From Ceraceosorus guamensis (Eukaryota; Basidiomycota; Exobasidiomycetes; Ceraceosorales; Ceraceosoraceae), in contig NW_020290083.1 of NCBI RefSeq assembly GCF_003144195.1, positions 1-63,121 on the forward strand: a DNA stretch of 63,121 nt. The letters run 5' to 3'. Both the position numbers and the translations under genes were made by a program. How positions within the stretch are numbered: the first letter of the stretch is position 1; each line of letters opens with the position of its first letter. Shown piece after piece: positions 54,500-63,121 of the stretch. The notes under the pieces were generated by a model. It was not told the DNA's origin. It saw nothing but the letters and a program-made list of their open reading frames with translations, and did no database searches.

Positions 54500-57400
54500 C
54501 TATTCTCCCCGGTACCTCTGAGATTCCCAATCGCCCCATATGGTCTTGAGGATGGACCTTTGAGCCTGATCCATGTCGGACAGCACCAAGCTGTCCCTCT
54601 CATGCGTTCCCATCATCTCGCACAGCGCATACAGGCCCGGTTTCAGCTCAGTCCTGCACCGAGCAGAAACGTAGGTGGCTGAATGGATGAGAGATCGAAT
54701 GTGAGCTGCGAGGACGTGGGGCGCGTACTTTGAAAAGGCCTGAGCAAGGGATGTCGATTTGCTGGGTGCGCTTCGCTTGCGCTTTTTGCTAGTTGCGCTG
54801 CCGGTGCCGTTGGCGAGGGTGGACTTGGTGGTGAGCGTGGTCAACAGACGAGCCATGCTTTGCGCGTCTCTTTCGTCGAGCGGTGATTGGAGAATGTCTA
54901 GCCACGAGGGTGAATTTTGAGTGACCTTGTGCAAGTGGGCGGGTGCTACCTCTGCACGTGCTTGACCAAAGAGGGACACGAGGCGGATCAGGACGACCAT
55001 GAGGTGTGGGAGAGCGCAAGAGACGAGATCGTTGCGCAGGCGGCAAACGGCGCCCAGCGTCGTGTTGATGGATCTGAAGATGGCCGAGCTCGGCACGAAG
55101 GCCTCCTCCTCATGTGCCTGTCGCAGTCGTGACCGCGGTCCGATGAGCTTGCTGATGATGGTCAGGAGCAAGCTGACGTCGGCGAGCCGGAGGAGCATGG
55201 CTCGGGTCGAGACGACGTTTTGGATGAGGTGCATGATTGGCGAGAGGAGCACAAGGGGAAGCGTATCGATGTAGAGGTTGACAGTGCCCAAGAGCGCCAT
55301 CCACTGCCTTTGTGCCATCTGCAGCGTTCCTTCGGGACCGCGTTGAAGGAGGTGCTGCAGGGTGAGGAGCAGACCTCGAGCGTCGCGTCGTCGCGCTGCT
55401 GCTGCTGCTGCTGCTGCCGCTCCTGCTGCTGCGCTCGAGTCGGTCAAGATTAGCCGCAGGGCGTCCAGTGCGGTCGACAACGCTGCGTCGTAATCTTCGC
55501 GAGTAAGCTTGGATGTGCATGCAGCGCAGGCACTCGCAAGATCGTCTGGAGTTGCAGACTCAACGCTCGCAAGAATAGCAGCGAGGGCAAGGGCGATGCG
55601 GCCGCCCAAGACGCGCGGATGCGTAGGGGTTTGCAGTACAGCACCGAGCAATCGCACGTACTGGAGCGCGAGATCACCCGTGAAAGCAGCGCAGATGTAT
55701 TCGACAGTTTTGCGCTCGAGCAGCGTGGCCGCACCCGACTCGGGCAGGCTTGATGAAGACGTTTGCAAATGATGCGACAGCTGGAGGCGCAGTCGAAGCT
55801 GCAGCATCTGTTGCGCAGCTTGAGCCGCAGCTTGATGTGCGAGACTGTGAGTGATGCTCCACACGTCGTCCTGCATCGTCCCCAGAAGCTGATCTTGCAA
55901 TACCCCAATGATCTCTTCCGAAGGCGCTCTTCGATTTTCGCCGGCTCTCTCTGAGAACGCACCGAGTACTGCTGCGCGGGCAGATGCGCACTGCAGCTGA
56001 GACGCCGGAGAGCTGGCAACTTGCTCTGCATCTCTGGCGCCCTGCAAGAATTGGGCCAGGGTGCTCCACCACTGGGACTGCTGGTTTGGCGCTGCGCTCG
56101 ATGCCCAGTTTACAAACGACGTGGCAAAGGCAGAGATTAGGCGCCCACTTTCGCTCGCCCCTGCAAAGGGCGCAGAGAGCGCGCGTTTTGCAGCCTCGAC
56201 CAATTGTTCTCGCAGCTGTTGGAGGGCGCAAGCGCTGTCAGTCTGCATTTACGCCGCATTCGATAGCACTGCAGCTCACCTCTTGATGGACAGCGTGAGA
56301 AGGCAGCTCGGCGGACAAGCTCTCCAGCAAGCGCGTCTGGAATCTGAGCACGATCGGTGCAGTCGTGGTGCTGTCGCTGCGCTGAAGAGACGCAGCAACG
56401 CCAAGAGAAGAGACGAGCAAGGATCGCTTCAAGTCGATGTCAAAGTAAGCCATGGGGAGCAAGTCGAGCGCCAGTATTACGCCGTCGTTCTCGCTCTGCA
56501 CTGCCGCGAGTATGGCTTGACGCCAATTCGCCAGCTCCAGAAAAGCGGCGTCGCGAGCGAGATAGTGCAGCGGTGAGCGACTCTCATCAGCACCAATCGA
56601 GTGCGCGTGCCATGCTGGCAAGAGACACTTTTTGCAAAATTGCACGAGAGCATGTCGAGGGGCAAATACGCTGTCGAGTATGCAGGGTAAAAGGCGTCAG
56701 CTGGGCGTATGTGTTGGCGCGCTCGTGCAAACGACTTACTCGAACGCCTCGCTCAGCTCCCAAACCACCGCAGCTTGGCAAGCGAGCCTGTCCTGCGCCG
56801 TCGATGCGAGTGCTGCGTCGTCGCTGCCACCAGAGCAAAGCTGCATGACTCGCTCGATTGCAAAATCGAGGTGGTCGGGCGGGGGCGCGTCCGTATCGTG
56901 TATGGTGGCAAAGTGCAGCGCCAGCTTGACGAACGACAAGAGCAGCGCCGTTGTGGCCGTGCCCGTCGCGATGATCTTGCAGATGCGTGCGCCAGCGCTT
57001 TCAAAGGTGCGTCTATGGCGTGTTATGTTGCGCGATACTTGCGCAGTACGGTCGCCGTCGCCGTCGCCGTCCTCGGCATTCGCGACTCCCGACAAGTCTC
57101 TCCCGCTGCGCAATCGCAGGTCCACAGCGCGATGCAGATGCAAACTCTCTGCCAGCGCCTCGATGCCGCATTCCTCTGCTTTGCCGACGATGTCCTCCAG
57201 CACGAGGCAAAGCTGTGCATCCGTTTGGTGACGTAGAGGCTCTGGAAGGTCGATGTGGAGGATGATGCTGCTGGCGAGGCGCAAAGTCACCGCCGCCGCC
57301 GCCGCCGCCGACTCCTGCTGGGCGTGGTCTGAGAGCGCGGCGAGTCGGGCATTGACATGTTGCAGGACATCGATGACCTGATCGGGAGCTAGGAACACGG

Positions 57401-59438
57401 CCACGCTCGTGCATAGACTGGCAATGATGGAGGCGGAAAAGAGTGGACCGCCAAGCACCTCCTCCAAGGTGCCATGCTCGACGGCCGCCACTGCAGCTTC
57501 GAAGCACAGCTCGACGAGTTGGGACACGCTCCTTTGCGATTGCGCTGCGCGAATGAGCGCCTGGAGAAAGGCCTCGCCAGCGTCTGCTGCTGCTGGTGCT
57601 TGCGCTGCTCTCGCCACACAGGGAAGAGCGCGCGAGAGGAGCGGTGAGACGATGTGGTCGTCGAGCGCGTACATGATGCTCAGCGCATCGATGGTGTGCG
57701 CTGCGCCGCCATGCATCAGCGCAGACAGATCGTCGACCAGTGCGCTGGCCACTGCGCCAAAGTGAGCCTTGCACTGCATCGCTCCTCGCGCGTATATGCG
57801 CAGATGCTGCACCTGTTGCAACAGCCGCGCGCACGCCTTTGCTCGCAGGGATGCGTCTGGCGTGCGGTTGATGAGCGCTTGTGCAGGAATCAAAAAGGCC
57901 TCCAGCTCGATGGCGCGCTGCTGCTGCTGCTGCTTGCGTTGCGATTCGAGGCTGGAAGCGGTGGCGATGGTGGTGTTGATGGATGAGCTGGGAATGGTGT
58001 CGGTGAGGGGGAAGAGGGCAGCGCGATGGCGCGAGAGCTGCTGGTGGAGCTGGTAGAGCAGCTGCGGCAAGATGTGCAGCGCATCCTCTCGCTCTGCCGC
58101 GTCCGCGTCCGCGTCGGCGTCGGCGTCGAGAGCAGCAAAGAGCGCTTCAAGCGTGTGCGCTTGCGCTTTGCCTGAAGAGACTTGCGCAAGCTGATGCAAG
58201 CTGAAGAGATTGTCCAGCGCGAGTTGGGAGAGCGCGGCTTGCAAGCCGTGCTTGGTGGGTGTGGCAGACAGCTGGTCCACCAAGCGCGCGACTGCAGCGT
58301 AGTGCCCCACCGCGTGCTCCACAAAGTGGGCGGACAGCTGTGTGAGGAGCGTTGAAGGGGAAGAGTGAGAAGATGAGTGCGGACAGTGCGAATGCGATGC
58401 GATGCGATGCGATGCGCTGTGATACGCTGCGATACGATGCTTGCTCACCTTTTTGGCAATGGTAGTGCCTACAATCGCATCGCACGCAGACCTGCTAGCC
58501 CGGTGCAGCGATGCTAGCAGGGAAGACAGGTGAGCGTGGGCGTGGGCGTGGGCGTGGCAGGCTGCTGCGGCTAATTGGCTGGAGGTCCTGTCGGGAGCGA
58601 CGGACTGTGACTGGCTGAGGTGCTGCCTGGCAAAGCGCAGCAATGCGATGACGGCATCCGCCAGAGCATCGATGTCGGTGTGCGCGTGGGCGTGGGCGTG
58701 GGCGTGCGCTCGGACGTGCGCTCGCTGCATGACTGCGGCGAGGCCAGACAGCACAGCATCGATGCGTTGGCTGCTGCTGCTGTTGCTGCTGCTGTTGCTG
58801 TTGCTGGGACTGGAGTGTGAGTGCGAGTGCAGCTGGTCCAGCGTGGTGCGCATCAGTCCCAGCAGAGGGTGCGGAGCGAGGATGGATGTGGCTGTGCGGG
58901 TGTTGAGCGTGGGCAGGATGCGCTGCAACAGCAACCAGAGCTGTGTCAGCGCATCCTCATCCTCGTCGCCATCACCCACGACGCTGATCGCCGTCGCCGT
59001 CGCCTTCGCCTTCGCCTTTGCCTTGCTGCTGCCGCCGCTGCCGCCGCTGCCGCTCCCCGCATTGGTCACCCTTCCCCTCCGCACAGGCTTGCATAGCGTC
59101 GTCAATGCCCAATCCAGCAGCGTCTCTGCTCTCCTCGCAAACATCCCTCCATCCTCATCCTCACACTCCCACGCGATGCGAGCAGCCTGCACTTTGATGG
59201 CCAAGCTGCTGCTGCTGCTGCTGCTGCTCTGACTGGGATCGGATTTGAGCAGCTTGATCAGCGCTTCGGATGATGTGATGCCGAGATCCGCCAGAGTGGT
59301 GATTGTGGATGCGGATGCGGATGCGGATGCGGATGCGCATGTGGCTGCGGCTGCCATGAGAGAGTGGTAGCTGGATGATCCGCTAGCGATGCTACTGCTG
59401 CTGCTGCTGCTGCTGCTGCTGGCAGCGCAAGGCACCAT
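54500..59438 (-). CDS. URB2: URB2/NPA2-like nucleolar ribosome biogenesis protein
   Basis: Large nucleolar protein required for early 60S (27S pre-rRNA) assembly. Seen: ATG at 59438, three main exons and about 1600 aa. The N-terminus is Ser/Ala-rich, then LADLGITSSEALIKLLKSDP followed by long alpha-helical Ala/Leu-rich sequence with His-Ala low-complexity inserts. An intron follows VVWELSEAFE (about 56735), and another lies between SHAVHQE and QLREQLVEAA (about 56250-56280). The C-terminal domain is the family signature: SKYAPHVLAAHIRSLIHSAT, ELKPGLYALCEMMG, LSDMDQAQRSILKTIWGDWE, ending at 54500. A KKRKRS nuclear signal lies ahead of it. Upstream in-frame sequence beyond 59438 lacks a better ATG. 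It is divergent from RRP36, another pre-rRNA processing gene, 641 bp away. Confidence 0.85.
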
Positions 59439-59586
59439 GATGGCTATGGGTGTGAGCGCGCGCACGCACGCATATGTGTCAGTGTTGGACGAGTGAGCGG
59501 GGGGGGGTTGTGCTGGTGTGGGAATAAGAAATGCGCAGGTGAATGTGAACGAATGCGAAGCATCATCGAGCACGCGAGGTCGCGGC

Positions 59587-59618
<32 letters not shown>

Positions 59619-60079
59619 TGTCAAAAGGCGCCGGCGGGGCGGCAGAAGAAGAAAAAAAACCGCGGCTTGATGGGCGGCGCGTGGCTGTGTTGCTTTCGCG
59701 TCCCACTTGCTTGAGCGCGCATGCAGCTAGGGCGTTCGAATTGAATTGAATCAAAATTATTGAATTGAGTTGAGTTTTGGTTGCCTTTGGACAAGCGCTT
59801 CCTGATGCTGTGATGCGCGTCCCACTCACCGCTCGTCACGTGACTGTGTGGACAAAAAAGTCCAAGAGTCATTCACAATCGAGTCCAAGAGTTCAGCGGC
59901 GCCCACGCCGTGAGTCAACGAGTGCTCGAGTCAAGAATCTTGAAAGCTCTCCTCCACGCACCACCACCCAGTCACGAGTCCATCCAACATCGCATCACGG
60001 CGCTTGCATTGGCGCCAAGTCGGAACTCCTAAACGTCCAGACTCGTGCCCATCATTACCCGACCCGCAACACGGCCACA
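59439..60079. promoter_or_regulatory. Divergent URB2-RRP36 promoter region
   Basis: 641 bp between the start codons of two ribosome-biogenesis genes. It has a (GTGC)n tract (about 59588-59620), an 8-base A run near 59652, an ATTGAATTGA-type AT-rich patch (59739-59775) and CACGTGAC at about 59838, an E-box-like word. Shared regulation is inference. Confidence 0.5.
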
Positions 60080-61959
60080 ATGTCCAGCAGATTTCCACCC
60101 GTCATCTCCTCGGCCAAGGCGGCAAAGGCTCAGCCCCGGAAGCGCAAGGGCCGGACCGCACAAAAGACCAAGGCCAGTGGCAGCTCATCCAAGTGGACGC
60201 AAGAGTACAGCGATGACAGCGAGAATGACGATCACGACGATGATGATGATGACGACGACGACGATGCCTCATCCGCAGCATCTTCAGAGATTGGCGCGAA
60301 TGGTTGGGATGAGCACGAGTACGGCACTGCGCGTGGATGGGGAAGGGATGCTGCACAGGATGAAGAGGAGGCGGGCGCAGCGCACATCAGCAGCCTCGCC
60401 ATGAAGAGCTTCAAGCCTGACATGCGCGCGGGTGCGGGTGCGGGTGCGGGTGCGGGTGACGATGAGGACGAGGATCAGTCAGTCTCCACATCGGCCAGCG
60501 AAGAAGAAGGAGACGAGGAGGAGGCCATTCGAACACGTGAGCGCGTGCCGGCGTCTTTGCGGCACACACACGCTCGTGTCCTGATCTGAATTGCCCATAC
60601 TACCATTTCCTCGCAGAGATGCGCAGCGTACCTTTTGGCGCTCTGGCCAAGGCGCAAGCAAAGCTCGATGAAAGCCGCATCGCGAGGGGCGTCTCGAGCT
60701 CCAGTAGCGAGCAAAACTGGCAGGATGCCAGGAGCGAATCGAGCGCATCGCTGATGGAGCAGGACGATGAAGAGGACGAGTGGGAAGCGGAGCGCGAAGC
60801 CAAAAGAGCTCAGGTCAGGTTGCAGCTGCAAGCCATCAAGCCAGCAGGGCTTCATGATCGCAAAGAGACAGAGGTAGCGCGGGACACTGTCGATCCGGAT
60901 CGCAGCCGCGCAGAGATTGCCAGCCGGATCCACAAGCACGCGTGAGTGTCGCACAAGCAACACGAGGGCGCATACACTCACTTTTTGACGCGCATGTATT
61001 CGCTGCTCGCGCACCCATCTCAGTCCCACCGAGCAATCTTCGCGCCGACCCGTGTCCCGCAAGCGGCAAGTGGTGGACGTCGCTGCTTCTGTGAGTGGCA
61101 TGTCATGCGTGCCAACTTGCGAACCCCGCAGCTCTGCTGAATCGCCAATTCCCACACCCACAGCGCTCTCGTGATCCGCGCTTCTCTGCGCTCTCAGGCT
61201 CGACGCACAACAAGGCGCTTTTCAAAGCATCGTACGGATTCCTTCGCGATGTTCAAGCTTCGGAAGTCAGCGACCTGAAAGCGACGCTCTCGGGTCTCAA
61301 CAGGGTGGAGCGCAATCATGCCGGTCCAAAGGCGCGGTCCGAACGTGCGCTGGAGATACGCGAGGAGAAGCGGCGCGTAGAGGAAGCATTAAGACGTGCG
61401 GAAGGGTTGGAGAATGAGCGCAAGAGGAGGGAGAGGGAGGACGCGGTATTGGGAGACTATAAGCGGGAACAGAGGGAGCGCGAAAGGGCAGGTGGCAAGG
61501 CGTATCACCTCAAAGATGGTCAGTGGATCCGGTCGCGAGCGAAAGCGCTTTCTGACGATGTTTACCGCTGCACTCATCCGCGGCTGCGCTTTCTGACGAT
61601 GTTTACCGCTGCACTCTCCCTTATCAGCCGCGAAACGTGCACTGATCTTGCAAGACAAGTATGCTCGGCTGTCTGGCGGAAAAGGCGCGAATGCTACGCC
61701 GGTGGGCGGTCGTGGTGCCGGTGATGCCAGTGCAGCTCCTGCCGGGAATCCCGATAGATCGGCACTGCGCAAGGCTCTGGAGCGTCGCCGCAAGAAGAAT
61801 GCGCAAAAGGAGAGAAAGGAGATGCCTGGCTTTGCGAGGGATGGTGGTGGTGGTGGCGGCGGTAGCGGGGCAGCATCGGGCGCCATGAGCCGCGAGAGGA
61901 AGCGAGAAGCCGCCAAGATGCAAGGCGGGCATCCTCACAAGCGAGGCAGACGAGGTTGA
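60080..61959 (+). CDS. RRP36: RRP36-like 90S pre-ribosome component
   Basis: Nucleolar protein needed for early cleavages of pre-rRNA towards 18S. Seen: ATG at 60080 and a basic start (AKAQPRKRKGRTAQKTKA), followed by a long acidic domain with a D run. Exons then read MRSVPFGALAKAQAKLDESR, EQSSRRPVSRKRQVVDVAAS spliced to the family hallmark SRDPRFSALSGS, then LFKASYGFLRDVQASEVSDL and a charged coiled coil (ALEIREEKRRVEEALRRAEG). The join KAYHLKD|AAKRALILQDKYARLSG gives the C-terminal basic motif ALRKALERRRKKNAQKERKE and the end GGHPHKRGRRG. The last intron (61519-61627) contains a 31-bp tandem duplication. This is the last gene before the telomere; its stop lies about 1.07 kb from the TTAGGG array. 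Confidence 0.9.
61545..61616. repeat. 31-bp tandem duplication in last RRP36 intron
   Basis: A 31-bp unit beginning GCGCTTTCTGACGATGTTTA occurs at 61545-61575 and, identically, at 61586-61616, with 10 bp between. Both copies lie inside the 109-nt intron. Confidence 0.9.
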
Positions 61960-62628
61960 CGGTCGAACGCGTCGAATGCATGCGAATTGAGTGCGATGTA
62001 GTCGGCGAGCTTTGGAACTGCGATGTCGGCGAGCTTTGATGGTATGGATGACAAGGACGAGTGAGAGCGTCGCCGAGGGTGGGCATAGCACTCATCATTG
62101 AAGCGCTTTGATAGATTGCCATCTCTCTAACCGTGACCGCGGATCGCATCGAGTGGCATGGTCAGGGGATACGACTGCTCTGCGAATCCAGCATTCGCGG
62201 CGAGCGACGAAACCTGTGCGCGATTGATCAAGCACACTTTTGCTCAATGCAGCGGTACTTGCGAGCTGTACCGATTGATGACACGCGTAGTGCATGCCAT
62301 CCAGCTGAGCCTCCTAAAGCTGACCTATATATGCCCCGAGACTTTTACGACGCAGAAGCGGATGAGCAGACAAATTGGTTAGCAAAAAAACGCACAAGAG
62401 GTCCATGAAGATGACTAAAGCTACTTGTACACTGTACAGTGGCGCAGACAGACATGTATGTGCGCTGTCATACGCCCCACACGCGCGCACTGCTGTACAA
62501 ATATTAGTGCATGTGAATAAGAGAGCTGAGAGGAGAGAGGGTCAGTTGGTTGATAAGAGGGGCACGAAGAGGGAGGATAGTGAAAGAGAGAGCAGGGCAG
62601 TCAAGCAATGAAAGGTTGGTGAGGAGTC
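61960..62628. other. Subtelomeric spacer, no gene seen
   Basis: 3' flank of RRP36 plus unique-looking sequence. A 91-codon ATG frame (62133-62408) has no family features. A purine-rich segment (GAGAGAGG/GAAAGAGAG) occupies about 62520-62600. No telomere-linked helicase or other subtelomeric gene is present. Confidence 0.55.
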
Positions 62629-62630
62629 GA

Positions 62631-63026
62631 GAGCGTTTGGAGACATTTGGCTTACCAGGCAGTGTTCTCCTGGCTCTCAGCTATCAGAATGAGACCTCAT
62701 TTTGGTTGTGGGGTGGCCCAACAACTTTTGCGGAGGGTGTGCGCGTCTGGTGCGCCTGCAGTGGTGGCAAACTTGAAAGCGCTTGTGAAAGTTGTTGAGA
62801 GCGTTTGGAGACATTTGGCTTACCAGGTAGTGTTCTTCTGACTCTCAGCTATCCAAATGAGGCCTCACTTTGGTTGTAGAGTGGCCCAACAACTTTTGCA
62901 GAGGGTGCGCGCGTCTGGTGCGCCTGCAGTGGTAGCAAACTAGAAAGCGCTTGCAAAAGTTGTTGAGAGCATTTGGAGTCATTTGGCTTACCAGGCAGTG
63001 TTCTAATGACTCTCAGCTGTCAGAAT
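62631..63026. repeat. 168-bp subtelomeric tandem repeat, about 2.4 copies
   Basis: Units start at 62631, 62799 and 62967 (GAGCGTTTGG / GAGCATTTGG), so the period is 168 bp. Each carries TTGGCTTACCAGGNAGTGTTC and CAACAACTTTTGC blocks. The third unit is cut off by the telomere array. Copies are diverged by scattered substitutions. Confidence 0.92.
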
Positions 63027-63121
63027 TTAGGGTTAGGGTTAGGGTTAGGGTTAGGGTTAGGGTTAGGGTTAGGGTTAGGGTTAGGGTTAGGGTTAGGGTT
63101 AGGGTTAGGGTTAGGGTTAGG
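63027..63121 (+). repeat. Telomere, (TTAGGG)n
   Basis: 95 bases of perfect TTAGGG repeat, almost 16 units, running to the end of the window in the orientation expected for a right chromosome end. Confidence 0.99.

Noticed and set aside
62133-62408. Possible subtelomeric gene such as a telomere-linked helicase
   Set aside because: The frame is 91 codons with no helicase motif, and no other frame between RRP36 and the telomere is longer.

Overview
This is the end of a fungal chromosome, almost certainly from a basidiomycete. The right edge (63027-63121) is a perfect (TTAGGG)n telomere array. The genes have many short introns (mostly about 60-150 nt) with GTGAGT-type donors. The sequence is GC-rich, and spacers are crowded with microsatellites and with CACGAGTC/GACTCGTGA-like words, which I associate with Ustilaginomycotina (smut-related) genomes. 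That placement is an inference from sequence style and protein composition, not a measured phylogeny.

Left arm (1-30.4 kb), an ordinary gene-dense euchromatic region: geranylgeranyltransferase-I beta subunit (CDC43, -), a 5-oxoprolinase that ends after its HyuA half (-), a MEF2/RLM1-type MADS-box factor (+), a GPI-type pepsin-like aspartic protease (-), a large CUE/CCCH/DUF1771/Smr RNA-binding protein (-), anaphase-promoting complex subunit 2 (APC2, +), the Golgi protein SYS1 (+), the ubiquitin E2 variant MMS2 (-) and a SET-domain protein (+). I could join complete exon sets in frame for APC2 (770 aa), SYS1 (316 aa) and MMS2 (138 aa).

Middle (30.4-41.5 kb), an 11-kb orphan block: no recognisable conserved gene. 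It has AT-richer stretches, an assembly gap flanked by a duplicated segment, short tandem repeats, a two-unit interstitial telomere motif, and several unassigned reading frames with diverged internal duplications. It looks like subtelomeric or accessory DNA lying inside a housekeeping region.

Right arm (41.5-62 kb): TAH18 diflavin reductase (-), an MFS transporter containing a 14-nt micro-exon (+), an aminodeoxychorismate-lyase-like class IV PLP enzyme (+), an unrecognised five-exon gene (-), the PSTAIRE cyclin-dependent kinase CDK1 (+), and a divergent pair of ribosome-biogenesis genes, URB2 (-) and RRP36 (+). RRP36 stops only about 1.1 kb from the telomere array. The last 0.4 kb before the array holds a 168-bp tandem subtelomeric repeat.

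Functionally the window mixes cell-cycle control (APC2, CDK1), ribosome assembly (URB2, RRP36), Fe-S/redox (TAH18), prenylation (CDC43), secretory traffic (SYS1), DNA-damage ubiquitin signalling (MMS2) and small-molecule metabolism. Apart from the divergent URB2/RRP36 pair I see no functional clustering. I saw no tRNA, rRNA or CRISPR, and no intact transposon.
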